NCBI RefSeq assembly: GCF_001882345.1
Contig: NZ_MINL01000001.1
Location: 62,001 to 126,000 of the forward strand
Length of the DNA stretch: 64,000 bases
Origin: Halomonas sp. QHL1
GTDB taxonomy: Bacteria; Pseudomonadota; Gammaproteobacteria; Pseudomonadales; Halomonadaceae
Reading direction: 5' to 3'
Each line of letters starts with the position of its first letter. The first letter of the stretch is position 1. Made by a program: the position numbers and the translations under genes. Shown here one piece after another: positions 1 through 8,848 of this stretch. A model generated the notes under the pieces. It did no database searches, was not told the DNA's origin, and was given only the letters and a program-made list of their open reading frames with translations.

Positions 1-472
1 GGGCAATCGTCATTCGTTCGCGGGTATCCAGTTGCCCGGAGAGGCCAATAGTCAACACCGGAAACTCCGAAACGTTGACCTCCATCACCCGCGGCTCATC
101 GGCCTCGGACGGCAGGTCGCTGCGCGCGATGTCCACCCGGTCACGCACGTCGGTCAGCGCGGTGTCGGGGTCAAAGCCCGGGTCGAACTCCAGGGTTATC
201 GAGCCATGCCCCTCGCTGGATTGGGCGGTGAACTTGCGTAACCCCTCAATGCCGCGCAGCTCCTGCTCCATGGGGCGGATCAACAGCCGCTCGCCATCCT
301 CGGGGCTCACCCCCTCCAGCGATAGCGCCACATAAATCATCGGAATGGTGACATCGGGGTTGGCTTCTTTAGGAATCATCTGCCAGGCAGTGATGCCCGC
401 CAGCAGAAGACTCACCAACAGCAGCAGCGTCGTACGAGAGTGTGCAAGCGCCGCATTAATCAACTGGCGCAT
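1..472 (-). CDS. RND efflux transporter, N-terminal part (cut by window edge)
   Basis: Read on the minus strand from the ATG at 472, the first 157 residues are the start of an AcrB/MexF-type inner-membrane RND pump. There is a first membrane helix (about residues 12-30) followed directly by the periplasmic porter start, with the family-typical stretches IPKEANPDVTIP and GVSPEDGERLL, and EFDPGFDPDTALTDVRDRV further on. RND pumps export drugs, solvents or metals using the proton gradient. The gene overlaps the end of the upstream adaptor gene by 17 bases, so the two are translationally coupled. The substrate cannot be told from this fragment; the remaining roughly 850 residues lie outside the window. 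Confidence 0.9.
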   Translation of the reverse strand, partial: MRQLINAALAHSRTTLLLLVSLLLAGITAWQMIPKEANPDVTIPMIYVALSLEGVSPEDGERLLIRPMEQELRGIEGLRKFTAQSSEGHGSITLEFDPGFDPDTALTDVRDRVDIARSDLPSEADEPRVMEVNVSEFPVLTIGLSGQLDTRERMTIA

Positions 473-1574
473 GAACGTTATCCTGTTCCGTCGGCTGTGA
501 AATAATCGCCTCTTCAGCGGGTACCGGCTCTACCTTTTCACCGATTTCCACCATGCCTGCGCCTAGCGTAATCAGACGCAGCGGGTCGGGTAGGCCGGTC
601 ACATAGGCGCGCTGTATATCGGCACTGACAAGCTCAACGGCGGTCTGCTGCACCTGATCGTTGTCATCCAGATGCTTGACCGCCAGTTGGCCTTCGCTAT
701 TTAAGCTCAACAGCGCAGGCGAAAGGGTATGCACCTGACGGGGTGGTAGCGTAATCGTCAGCTCCGCGCTGCCGCCTGCCAGACGTTTCCCGGCGGGGTT
801 GTCCAGCGTTGCTTCAATATAAAAGCTGCGTGTAGCTTCTTCGGCGCGATGGCTGATAAAGGTCAGCTCGCCTTCTAAGTGATCACCATTAAGCAGCCGG
901 GCGGTTACCGGCAACCCCACGCTTAAATCACCTACTTGCTGCTGCGAAACCCAGGCGGCACCTTTCAAACGACGGTCATCGACCAACTGGCCCCACTCTT
1001 CACCGGGCTGGAGCAGGTCGCCTAGCTCCACCTGAACCCGATTGAGCACGCCATCAAACGGCGCGGTGGGACGGCTGTCATCCAGCTGCTTCTGCAGTTG
1101 TGCCACCGAGGCGGCGCTGGCGCTTAGTGCGCTCTGCAGGCGGAGCAGTTCTGGCTGCGAAATCAGCTCCCGCTGGCGCAGGTTGCGCGCCCCGGCATAC
1201 TCCGCTTCGGCTACCGCTAGCTCGTCCCGGGCCTGCTGCAACTGCTCGGGCAGGGCGTCGTTATCCAGCACCAGTAGCGTATCGCCCGCATCCACACGGC
1301 TACCTTGCGCGACCGGCTTCTCAGCCACAAAGCCCGCTGCGTTGGCACGCAGGGTGGTTTCGCGCTCTGCCGTCAATTGGCCCTGAATAATTTGCTGGGG
1401 AATAAAGGCGGTGCTCTGCTGCACGACAATTTCGACCCGCGAACCTGCTTCGCTGCGTGCCGGGGCATCTTGGGGTGTGGTTTGAAAGCGCTGAAAATTA
1501 CCAAAGGCGAGCCATATCACTAGCGCCAGCACCAGTAGGCTAGCTAAGGCATAAGAAAACGGGATTTTTCGCAT
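456..1574 (-). CDS. RND efflux periplasmic adaptor (membrane fusion protein)
   Basis: A 372-aa membrane fusion protein that would link the inner-membrane RND pump to an outer-membrane channel. Residues 8-27 form an uncleaved membrane anchor. A lipoyl/barrel-sandwich half follows (about 70-100, with the phrase GSRVDAGDTLLVLDND), then a coiled-coil hairpin rich in Gln, Ala and Leu (about 105-165), the second lipoyl half (APFDGVLNRVQVELGD) and beta-barrel/MP domains. It starts at an ATG at 1574 and overlaps the RND gene downstream. No outer-membrane factor is visible in the window. A short adaptor with a single RND partner is common in Pseudomonas and Halomonas; the exported compound is unknown. 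Confidence 0.88.
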   Translation of the reverse strand: MRKIPFSYALASLLVLALVIWLAFGNFQRFQTTPQDAPARSEAGSRVEIVVQQSTAFIPQQIIQGQLTAERETTLRANAAGFVAEKPVAQGSRVDAGDTLLVLDNDALPEQLQQARDELAVAEAEYAGARNLRQRELISQPELLRLQSALSASAASVAQLQKQLDDSRPTAPFDGVLNRVQVELGDLLQPGEEWGQLVDDRRLKGAAWVSQQQVGDLSVGLPVTARLLNGDHLEGELTFISHRAEEATRSFYIEATLDNPAGKRLAGGSAELTITLPPRQVHTLSPALLSLNSEGQLAVKHLDDNDQVQQTAVELVSADIQRAYVTGLPDPLRLITLGAGMVEIGEKVEPVPAEEAIISQPTEQDNVHAPVD

Positions 1575-1713
1575 GGAGCGTCCATGTCCTTAGCAAAACA
1601 AGAAAGGAGGGCATAAAACCGAAGATACCATAGCGCAACTCAACCTTTTCAGCGAGTAGCGAGCCGCTGAGTGAATGGCAAGTATAACAAATGGGTAGTA
1701 GCCGCATGTCTGA

Positions 1714-1742
1714 TTGAGTTTTTGCCCGGCTGGGCATACCAT
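1714..1742 (+). promoter_or_regulatory. candidate sigma70 promoter for mdh
   Basis: TTGAGT (1714-1719), a 17-base spacer and TACCAT (1737-1742) lie about 75 bases before mdh. The spacing is ideal but the -10 box matches only four of six consensus bases, so this is a candidate only. Confidence 0.3.
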
Positions 1743-1816
1743 CTTTGCGTCTTGAGTTCTGTTAAGCCACTCCTCAGGCGAGAACCATCCCTAGGCGAAC
1801 CAATCAAGGAGCAATG

Positions 1817-2791
1817 ATGAAAGATCCAGTACGTATTGCGATTACCGGCGGCGCCGGTCAGATCAGCTACTCTCTTATTTTCCGCATCGCCGCTGGCGAC
1901 ATGTTGGGGCCGGATCAGCCTGTCATTCTCCAGCTTCTGGAAATTCCCCAGGCAATGGACGCCCTGAACGGCGTGGTTATGGAAGTTAACGACTGTGCCT
2001 TCCCGCTGGTACAAGACATTGTCGCGACCGACGACCCGAATGTAGCGTTCAAAGACGCTGATTTCGCCCTGCTGGTTGGCGCACGTCCGCGCGGCCCAGG
2101 CATGGAGCGTAAAGACCTGCTGGAAGCCAACGCAGCGATCTTCTCCGTTCAAGGTAAAGCGCTGAACGATCACGCCAGCCGTGATGTGAAAGTGCTGGTT
2201 GTCGGTAACCCGGCCAACACCAACGCACTGATTGCTTCCTGTAACGCGCCGAACCTTGATGCGGGTCAGTTCACCGCCATGACGCGTTTGGATCACAACC
2301 GCGCCTTGACCCAGCTGGCACAAAAAACCGGAAAGCACGTCACTGACGTTGAAAACATGATCATCTGGGGCAACCACAGTGCCACCCAGTATCCGGATCT
2401 GGCCCAGTGCAAAGTCGACGGCAAAGCAGCGTTCGATCTGGTTGAGCGCGACTGGTACGAAAACGACTTTATCCCCACCGTGCAGCAGCGCGGCGCGGCG
2501 ATCATCAAAGCACGTGGCGCTTCCTCTGCCGCCTCTGCTGCCTCTTCCGCCATCGACCATATGCACGACTGGGCGCTGGGTTCCAAAGGCATCGTCAGCA
2601 TGGCGATTCCGTCTGACGGCAGCTACGGCATCGACGAGGGCATCATCTACTCCTACCCAGTGCGTTGCCAGGGTGGCAAGTATGAAATCGTTCAAGGCTT
2701 CGAAATTGACGAGTTCAGCCAAGAGAAGATGAAAGCCACCGAGAAAGAACTGCGTGAAGAGCGTGCAGCCGTCGAGCACCTGCTCGGCTAA
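1817..2791 (+). CDS. mdh: malate dehydrogenase
   Basis: NAD-dependent malate dehydrogenase (324 aa) of the TCA cycle, interconverting malate and oxaloacetate in the cytoplasm. It belongs to the group that resembles the cytosolic eukaryotic enzyme: the glycine-rich NAD loop is [10 protein letters not shown] near residue 10, the substrate-binding arginine lies in [18 protein letters not shown], and the catalytic histidine is in [12 protein letters not shown]. Two consecutive ATG codons occur (1814 and 1817). AAGGAG ends at 1811, which leaves 2 bases to the first and 5 to the second, so 1817 is preferred. The gene stands alone, with a candidate promoter before it and a strong hairpin terminator after it. 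Confidence 0.95.
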   Translation: MKDPVRIAITGGAGQISYSLIFRIAAGDMLGPDQPVILQLLEIPQAMDALNGVVMEVNDCAFPLVQDIVATDDPNVAFKDADFALLVGARPRGPGMERKDLLEANAAIFSVQGKALNDHASRDVKVLVVGNPANTNALIASCNAPNLDAGQFTAMTRLDHNRALTQLAQKTGKHVTDVENMIIWGNHSATQYPDLAQCKVDGKAAFDLVERDWYENDFIPTVQQRGAAIIKARGASSAASAASSAIDHMHDWALGSKGIVSMAIPSDGSYGIDEGIIYSYPVRCQGGKYEIVQGFEIDEFSQEKMKATEKELREERAAVEHLLG

Positions 2792-2831
2792 ACGCGCCCG
2801 CTGACGCTTTTATATGAGCGCCAGTAAACGC

Positions 2832-2865
2832 AAAACCCCGCAAGCCAAGCTTGCGGGGTTTTTTA
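2832..2865 (+). terminator. rho-independent terminator, probably bidirectional
   Basis: AACCCCGCAAG (2834-2844) pairs perfectly with CTTGCGGGGTT (2850-2860) around a 5-base loop, followed by T residues; AAAA precedes the stem. It lies between convergent mdh and the HAD phosphatase gene and can serve both strands. Confidence 0.88.
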
Positions 2866-2895
2866 TTACGGTTTACTCCTCACCACTCACAAGCC

Positions 2896-3552
2896 TCAAT
2901 CCCGCAAACTCATGATCCGCCACTGGCGCTCTTTGGCGATTTCGCGCAGGGTGTCGTCGGGGTCAACAGCGACGGGGTGCTCGACTATTTCTAACAGCGG
3001 CAAATCATTGTGCGAGTCGCTATAGAACCATGCGCCTTCCATGGTCAGGTCTTGATCTTCCAGCCACTTTTCTAAGCGGGTGACTTTGCCTTCGCGGTAG
3101 CTGGGAATGCCCGAAACGCGCCCAGTGTAGCGGCCCTCTTTGACTTCCGGATTCACCGCGATTAAATGATCGACACCCAAGCGCTCGGCAATCGGTGCGG
3201 TAATAAAGCGGTTGGTGGCGGTAATAATCAGCAGCGTATCGCCTTTGGTGCGGTGGCGCGCCAGCAGCTCTTCCGCTTTGGGCAGGATGTTTGGCTCGAT
3301 TTTGCTGGCCATAAACTGCTGGTGCCACGCCGAAAGCTGTTCAGGGGAGTTATCGGCCAAGGGCTTAAGCGCCATTTTCAAAAAGGCGGCCATATCCAGA
3401 GTGCCCGCGTTGTAATCGGCCATGAAACGTTCATTGGCTTCCCGGTAAGCGACCGGGTCGACGGCCCCTTGTTCGAGTAAAAACTCGCCCCAGGCATGAT
3501 CGCTGTCGATGGATAGCAGCGTATTATCCAAATCGAAAATGGCCAGACTCAC
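2896..3552 (-). CDS. HAD-IB family phosphatase (SerB-like; candidate histidinol-phosphatase)
   Basis: A 218-aa haloacid-dehalogenase phosphatase of subfamily IB. Motif I is FDLDNTLL at residues 5-12 (nucleophile and acid Asp), motif II is IITATN near 110, the lysine is in REGKVTRLEKW, and motif III is YSDSHNDLPLL near 178. The start is a GTG preceded by GGGGAG. The gene is divergent from rppH-ptsP. The same neighbourhood occurs in Pseudomonas (PA0335-rppH-ptsP), where PA0335 was reported to be a histidinol-phosphate phosphatase; orthology here is inferred from synteny and similarity. The alternative is a generic phosphoserine-phosphatase-like enzyme. Confidence 0.8.
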   Translation of the reverse strand: MSLAIFDLDNTLLSIDSDHAWGEFLLEQGAVDPVAYREANERFMADYNAGTLDMAAFLKMALKPLADNSPEQLSAWHQQFMASKIEPNILPKAEELLARHRTKGDTLLIITATNRFITAPIAERLGVDHLIAVNPEVKEGRYTGRVSGIPSYREGKVTRLEKWLEDQDLTMEGAWFYSDSHNDLPLLEIVEHPVAVDPDDTLREIAKERQWRIMSLRD

Positions 3553-3777
3553 GGCGCTCCCCTTTTTTAGTCAGTGGTAGTAAGCGGTTAGTGTTGGTGT
3601 AAAAGCCGTTGTTAAGGCAAATAGCGGACGCGGATTATCGCAGAGTCGCACTGCCATTCCCACCAGCGATAAGGCTAATACAAAGTAAGCATTCACCACT
3701 TAGCGTTATATTGTATTGATACGCTTGTCACCCTTGTGGAAAAATGGGGACAACTGAAAATTTATAAGGTGATGTCC

Positions 3778-4269
3778 GTGATCGACGCTGACGGCTTTCG
3801 CCCCAATGTTGGCATCATCATTGCCAATAGCCAGGGGCAGCTGCTTTGGGCGCGTCGGGTAGGACAAAATGCGTGGCAATTTCCCCAGGGGGGCATCAAT
3901 GCAAGCGAGACGCCACAACAAGCACTTTTTCGTGAGCTTTACGAAGAGATCGGCCTAACCGCCGAGGATGTTGATATTGTTGCCTGCACCCGGGGCTGGC
4001 TACGCTACCGTCTGCCACGACGTATGATTCGCACACATTCGCGTCCGGTCTGTATAGGCCAGAAGCAGAAGTGGTTTTTACTTAAAATCCGTTGCCAGGA
4101 AAGCCAAATATGTATGACGGCAACCCCCACACCTGAGTTTGATGGGTGGCGGTGGGTAAGCTACTGGTACCCGCTAGGGCAGGTAGTGCCTTTTAAGCGA
4201 GAGGTATATCGGCGCGCGCTGCGAGAGTTGTCTCCCCGCGTTCAGCGCCTGGCACAGGATGAAGATTAG
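3778..4269 (+). CDS. rppH: RNA pyrophosphohydrolase
   Basis: RppH (163 aa) removes pyrophosphate from the 5' triphosphate end of mRNA, opening it to RNase E decay. The Nudix box fits the GX5EX7REUXEEXGU pattern, starting at GGINASE and ending REL-YEEIG. The family N-terminus [11 protein letters not shown] is present. The chosen start is GTG at 3778, giving M-I-D-A-D-G like known RppH proteins, with AAGGTGA (3766-3772) 5 bases before it; an in-frame ATG at 3772 and a longer reading from 3736 lack such support. The gene precedes ptsP, a conserved pairing in gammaproteobacteria. Confidence 0.92.
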   Translation: MIDADGFRPNVGIIIANSQGQLLWARRVGQNAWQFPQGGINASETPQQALFRELYEEIGLTAEDVDIVACTRGWLRYRLPRRMIRTHSRPVCIGQKQKWFLLKIRCQESQICMTATPTPEFDGWRWVSYWYPLGQVVPFKREVYRRALRELSPRVQRLAQDED

Positions 4270-4339
4270 GGCGACGGGCCGCTGCTCCAAGTAGGGGAGC
4301 GGCAGTCTGCCAGGAAATTCCTCAGCGAGGCAAATAATA

Positions 4340-6619
4340 GTGAAAAGTAAAACGTCCATGCTTGAGGTGCTGCGCCGGGTGATTCAGGAAGTGAATGGCG
4401 CGCGCAACCTCGACGCCGCGCTGTCCACGATGGTACGCCGAATTCGTAAAGCGATGCAGACCGATGTGTGCTCCTTCTACCTCTACGACAAGGAGCTTGA
4501 GTCGCTGGTATTGATGGAAACCATTGGTCTGCGTACCCAAGCAGTAGGGCGCGTAGTGCTGCCGATAGGCGAAGGCCTAGTGGGCTTGGTAGCCAAACGC
4601 AGCGAGCCGCTTAACCTAGAGGACGCACAGATCCACCCGCAATTCCGCTATTTTGAAGCCACTGGAGAAGAGCGCTACTCCAGCTTCTTAGGCGTGCCGA
4701 TCATCCACCAGCGGCTGATGCTGGGCGTGCTGGTTGTTCAGCAAGCCGAAAAACGCCGCTACGACGATGAGGATGAAGCCTTCCTGGTCACCATGGCTGC
4801 GCAGCTAGCGGGCGTATTAGCTCACGCCTTAGCCACAGGGAACCTGTTACGCCCGGCGCTTGCCGGTGGGCAGGCAATGTTTAAAGGTGTGCCAGCATCG
4901 CCGGGCATGGCCATGGGTGAGGCGGTGGTGATTACCCCTCCATCCGACCTTAATAGCGTGCCTGACCTCATTCCAAGCGATCAGGACTATGAGGTAGCGC
5001 GATTGAAGGAGGCCATCGGAAAAACGCGCAGCGAAATTCGTGCGGCGGCCGAGCGCTTGGCAAGTCGTATCTCTGCACAGGAGCTGGCGCTGTTTGATGT
5101 TTATCAGCAAATGCTTGGCGAAGCGGCACTGGCCGATGAAGTGGAAAAGCGCATTCGCGAAGGGCAGTGGGCGCCTGGCGCCCTGGCTGACGTAGTACGA
5201 CGCCACGTGCAGTATTTAGAGCGCGTTGACGATAACTACCTGCGTGAGCGCGCCGCCGATATTCGCGATCTGGGCCGCCGGGTGTTAGCGCACCTGCAGG
5301 AAGACACGCCGTCCACGCCGGAAACCTACCCCGATAATGCCATTCTGGTCGGCGATGAAATCAGCGTGGCCATGCTGGGAGAAGTCCCCCGCGACAAGCT
5401 CAAAGGGCTGGTCTCGGTACGCGGTTCCAGCACTTCTCACGTGGCGATTGTCGCCCGCGCCATGGGCATTCCTACGGTGCTGGGCATGGTGGATTTACCG
5501 CTGCCGCGCCTAGGTGGTGCACCGGTGGTGCTGGATGGTCACCGTGGCCGCCTGTTTGTACGCCCAGCGCCTGAACTGAAAGCGCGATATGAAAGTCTGA
5601 TTGCTGAAGAGATTGCGCTTAGCGAGTTGCTAGAGCACGAGCAAGATCTACCCAGCGCCACCCCCGACGGCCACGACATGCCGCTAATGGTGAATACCGG
5701 GTTGGCTGTCGACGCCACCGCGCTGCTTAAAAGCCGTATCGGTGGGGTGGGGCTTTACCGCACTGAAGTGCCGTTTATGATTACCGAGCGTTTTCCCGGC
5801 GAAAAAGAGCAAACCAAACTCTATCGCGACCAGCTTGAAGGTTTTGCGCCGCTGCCGGTGGTGATGCGTACTCTGGATATTGGTGGCGACAAAGATCTGC
5901 CTTATTTCCCGATTGAAGAGGCCAACCCGTTCCTTGGCTGGCGCGGTATGCGCGTGACGCTGGATCACCCCGAAGTGCTGATGGTGCAACTGCGCGCGAT
6001 GCTTAAAGCCTCCATCGATCTGGATAACCTCTACGTCCTCTTCCCGATGATCACCAACGTCGAAGAGGTAGACGAAGCGCTGCGGCTGCTTGATCGTGCC
6101 ATTCTAGAGTTGGGCGAAGAGGGTATTACCGTCGTCAGGCCCAAGGTCGGCGTGATGATTGAAGTGCCTGCCACTATTTACCAAATGGACGCGCTGGCGA
6201 AGCGAGTCGACTTCTTCTCTGTGGGCAGCAACGATTTAACCCAGTACTTACTCGCGGTGGATCGCAACAACCCTCGCGTATCGAGCCTTTACGATGCGCT
6301 GCACCCGGCGTTGCTCGGGGCCTTGCTAGAACTTGCCACGGATGCCACGCGTCTCAACAAGCCCATTTCGCTATGCGGTGAATTGGCCGGCGACCCGGCT
6401 GGGGCGCTGCTACTGATGGCTATGGGCTTTACCAGTCTCTCGATGAACGCACCCAGCCTGCCCAAAGTACGCGCGGCTATTCGCCGAGTACCGTTTAGCG
6501 ATGCCCAGCAACTGTTGAAAGAAGTCATGGAGCTGGACACGCCTGCCCAGGTGCATGCCCATTTAGAGCAGCGTTTGGATGAGTGGCAGTTGTCGCACTT
6601 AATGCCGCCCCGCGACTAA
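4340..6619 (+). CDS. ptsP: phosphoenolpyruvate-protein phosphotransferase PtsP (EI-Ntr)
   Basis: Enzyme I of the nitrogen-related PTS (759 aa). It takes phosphate from PEP and passes it to NPr, which signals nitrogen and carbon status rather than sugar uptake. An N-terminal GAF domain (about 18-160), which in E. coli PtsP senses glutamine, precedes the PEP-utilising enzyme: N-terminal helical part, the phosphohistidine in GSSTSHVAIVARAMG, and the C-terminal barrel with GLYRTEVPFM and SLCGELAGDP (active-site Cys). The GTG start at 4340 is 9 bases after GAGG; an ATG at 4358 would match the E. coli N-terminus but has no ribosome site. The gene follows rppH. Confidence 0.94.
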   Translation: MKSKTSMLEVLRRVIQEVNGARNLDAALSTMVRRIRKAMQTDVCSFYLYDKELESLVLMETIGLRTQAVGRVVLPIGEGLVGLVAKRSEPLNLEDAQIHPQFRYFEATGEERYSSFLGVPIIHQRLMLGVLVVQQAEKRRYDDEDEAFLVTMAAQLAGVLAHALATGNLLRPALAGGQAMFKGVPASPGMAMGEAVVITPPSDLNSVPDLIPSDQDYEVARLKEAIGKTRSEIRAAAERLASRISAQELALFDVYQQMLGEAALADEVEKRIREGQWAPGALADVVRRHVQYLERVDDNYLRERAADIRDLGRRVLAHLQEDTPSTPETYPDNAILVGDEISVAMLGEVPRDKLKGLVSVRGSSTSHVAIVARAMGIPTVLGMVDLPLPRLGGAPVVLDGHRGRLFVRPAPELKARYESLIAEEIALSELLEHEQDLPSATPDGHDMPLMVNTGLAVDATALLKSRIGGVGLYRTEVPFMITERFPGEKEQTKLYRDQLEGFAPLPVVMRTLDIGGDKDLPYFPIEEANPFLGWRGMRVTLDHPEVLMVQLRAMLKASIDLDNLYVLFPMITNVEEVDEALRLLDRAILELGEEGITVVRPKVGVMIEVPATIYQMDALAKRVDFFSVGSNDLTQYLLAVDRNNPRVSSLYDALHPALLGALLELATDATRLNKPISLCGELAGDPAGALLLMAMGFTSLSMNAPSLPKVRAAIRRVPFSDAQQLLKEVMELDTPAQVHAHLEQRLDEWQLSHLMPPRD

Positions 6620-6631
6620 GGGTGTTTGTCA

Positions 6632-7414
6632 TCAACTGATGGGTAGCGCTAAGGAGGTTTCACCTTCGAAGCGCCCCAGCGGTCCAAAGCGCTGTTCGGT
6701 GATTTCGATGTGCCCGTGGCTATCCAGAGTTAGCCACGAGGTGGCGCGGGTGCCATAGCGCTCGCCGACTATAAACGCCGCTGAGAGTTGACGCTCCAGC
6801 TCAAGCCCCACACCAGTATCCGGCAACTCCTCGGCAGCCGCTTCTTGCGGGTTCTGCATTGCACGCTGAAGAGTGGTAGGCCATGTCTGGGGGGAGGCTG
6901 GTTGTGAAAGAGTGTGCTCAAGCGCACCACGCACATGTAGAAGCTTCGGCCAGGGTGAGTTGAGGTCGGCATTGGATAGGCCATGCACGCCGGGGACTAC
7001 CTCGCTGAGGGCCAAACGGTTTCTGCCCCGGTGTAGGTGCCAAAGCCGCTTTGGCGTCGCCACTAACAAATTAAATCCTGCATAGCGCAGTGCCTCGCCC
7101 TCGCTGAGTGTGGTTAACCACGCTTCAATATCGCCACACTGCAAGGCATTAGCGACCAGTTCACCCCGGCTTGGGGCGCCAGGAGGCACGCTTAGTTGTA
7201 GGTCACGTACGTTGGTTAGGGCTGCCACGACACCGCCACGTTTGGCCGCCAGCCACGAGCCACCGGCCTCTAAATCACGCCCACCAAAAAGCTCGGGTTT
7301 ATCTTGCCACTCTCCCAGCGGCGCGGTGGGGCGCGCATGGAACTCATCCCGGTTACCCATCAGCCGCAAAGGCATGGGCGTGCCGGGTTGCCAAGCAAAC
7401 GAAATTAAGCACAT
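6632..7414 (-). CDS. NRDE (TANGO2) family protein
   Basis: A 260-aa protein of the NRDE family, named from the motif seen here as MGNRDEFHARPT (about residues 19-30). The sequence begins Met-Cys, and the Cys would become an N-terminal nucleophile if Met is removed, as expected for this Ntn-hydrolase-like fold. Eukaryotic relatives (TANGO2) affect haem and lipid handling; the bacterial function is not established. The gene converges on ptsP with only 12 bases between stop codons. Its upstream region contains the paired direct repeat at 7488-7519. Confidence 0.8.
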   Translation of the reverse strand: MCLISFAWQPGTPMPLRLMGNRDEFHARPTAPLGEWQDKPELFGGRDLEAGGSWLAAKRGGVVAALTNVRDLQLSVPPGAPSRGELVANALQCGDIEAWLTTLSEGEALRYAGFNLLVATPKRLWHLHRGRNRLALSEVVPGVHGLSNADLNSPWPKLLHVRGALEHTLSQPASPQTWPTTLQRAMQNPQEAAAEELPDTGVGLELERQLSAAFIVGERYGTRATSWLTLDSHGHIEITEQRFGPLGRFEGETSLALPIS

Positions 7415-7487
7415 AACAAACTCGTAGGCGAATAGGGTGGAAAACGTTCAACGCAAGAGCAGCATGACAGTAACGAAGCGCAGACGT

Positions 7488-7519
7488 ACACTTACTTCAG
7501 TATCACACTTACTTAAGTA
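7488..7519. repeat. paired 15-bp direct repeat with embedded palindrome (operator-like)
   Basis: ACACTTACTTCAGTA (7488-7502) and ACACTTACTTAAGTA (7505-7519) differ at one base and have a 17-base period. The second copy is part of the perfect 12-base palindrome TTACTTAAGTAA (7509-7520). They sit in the 219-base divergent gap between the NRDE gene and the receiver-domain gene, so they may be an operator for either. The rest of the gap shows nothing else clear. Confidence 0.4.
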
Positions 7520-7633
7520 ACATGTTTGTAGCATAAATCGTCACGCTGAAGGGTGTGAGTTTCGGCAAGTAGCCCAAGGTTTAACCAGCGGTCGCGTATT
7601 CTGCGGCCTTGCGGCCAATAGGAAGGCGGGATC

Positions 7634-8848
7634 ATGCAACGCTATCAACGGGAGCACTTTTGGAACGCCATTATTTGGCCTCTGCTGTGGCCCCTGCTGC
7701 TTGTGCAGGCGGCATTAGTTGTTCTTTGCCTGGTAGTCGGCACCATGATGTGGTGGATGTCGCCAAGCTACACCTCCTGGAGCACCATGCTGTGGTTAAT
7801 GGCGGCCCTGCTCATTGGCAGTAGTTTGAATGTTGGCGCCTTTCTTATGCTGGTTAAAGCACACGCTCGGCGCAACGATGCTCGTCTTATGCAAGAGCTC
7901 ACCGAACTTGAACAGCATAGTCAGGCATTGTGCACCACCGCAGTGCGTTCACTACCTGAACATCAATGTTCAACGCCGGATGCCGCCGACGAATTTCATT
8001 CCCCCCTCCAGCGGTTGGTCAGTGTTAATGAAGCGCTATTGGGTCTTGAACACTCTATGCGCAGCTCGCAAGTGGTCAGCTCGGCTACTAAGAACACTCA
8101 GCAAGGGCATGAGCAAACGTTGTTGGACGACTTTCAGTACCAGCAGCGGCAGCTTAAACACTTGAAGGCTGGCCGAGAAAGAGCGCGGGAAGAGTCGCGT
8201 TTGAAATCAGGCTATTTAACGCTGCTGCAGAATGAAACGAATAACTTGTTAGACCATTTGAATGCCATGGCTGAAAAAGAGATTACCGATAATTGTCGGC
8301 AAAACGTCATGGAAGTATACGAGCACGTGTCGGATATCCGCGCCCTATTAGCCAATCTTGTTCAGCAAGATTCTGAACAAGGGGCTGGATATAGCGCTTT
8401 AGGCGATGAGGCAAAGGGAAGCGATAGTGAGCGTGCCGAACCCCAGCGCAGTTTGCGTGTATTGGTCGTCGACGACGGGCCGGTAAATTTGATGTTGGCG
8501 CGGCAAATGCTGGAAACCCAAGGTCTGCAAGTGGAAGGCGTTAGCAGCGGCGAGCAGGCGCTTGAGCGTCAACAAAGCGGCAGCTTTGATTTGGTATTTA
8601 TGGATATCTTCATGCCCACCCTGGACGGTCTTGAAACCACCCGGCGCTGGCGCGAGTACGAGCGCAGCCGCGGCACCACTCAAAGCGTGTTGGTCGCGCT
8701 AACGGCCAACGTCGACAATGCAGGGCACGATGCCTGCCTGGCTGCAGGTATGGATGACCTGCTCGCCAAGCCGTATCAACCCGAAACCCTCCTTAATATG
8801 ATTGCATATTGGTTTCCAGGTACGATTAAAACGACTCTGCCTGAATGA
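7634..8848 (+). CDS. membrane-anchored receiver-domain protein with kinase core lost
   Basis: A 404-aa protein with two N-terminal membrane helices (about 12-38 and 51-74), a long cytoplasmic helical stretch (80-245) and a C-terminal CheY-like receiver (274-395). The receiver has all key residues: acidic pair D280/D281, phospho-acceptor D324 in VFMDIFMP, T357 and K379. Residues 189-205 (SRLKSGYLTLLQNETNN) line up with the H-box of BarA/GacS-type kinases, but the phospho-histidine position is Asn200, and no HATPase domain follows. It looks like a hybrid sensor that lost its kinase part and would have to be phosphorylated by another protein. It overlaps the next gene by ATGA. Confidence 0.82.
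   Translation: MQRYQREHFWNAIIWPLLWPLLLVQAALVVLCLVVGTMMWWMSPSYTSWSTMLWLMAALLIGSSLNVGAFLMLVKAHARRNDARLMQELTELEQHSQALCTTAVRSLPEHQCSTPDAADEFHSPLQRLVSVNEALLGLEHSMRSSQVVSSATKNTQQGHEQTLLDDFQYQQRQLKHLKAGRERAREESRLKSGYLTLLQNETNNLLDHLNAMAEKEITDNCRQNVMEVYEHVSDIRALLANLVQQDSEQGAGYSALGDEAKGSDSERAEPQRSLRVLVVDDGPVNLMLARQMLETQGLQVEGVSSGEQALERQQSGSFDLVFMDIFMPTLDGLETTRRWREYERSRGTTQSVLVALTANVDNAGHDACLAAGMDDLLAKPYQPETLLNMIAYWFPGTIKTTLPE

Noticed and set aside
1649..2779. Long minus-strand frame of 376 codons over the whole mdh gene
   Set aside because: It is the antisense shadow of a certain malate dehydrogenase; it has no domain pattern, and length arises from codon bias in the real gene.
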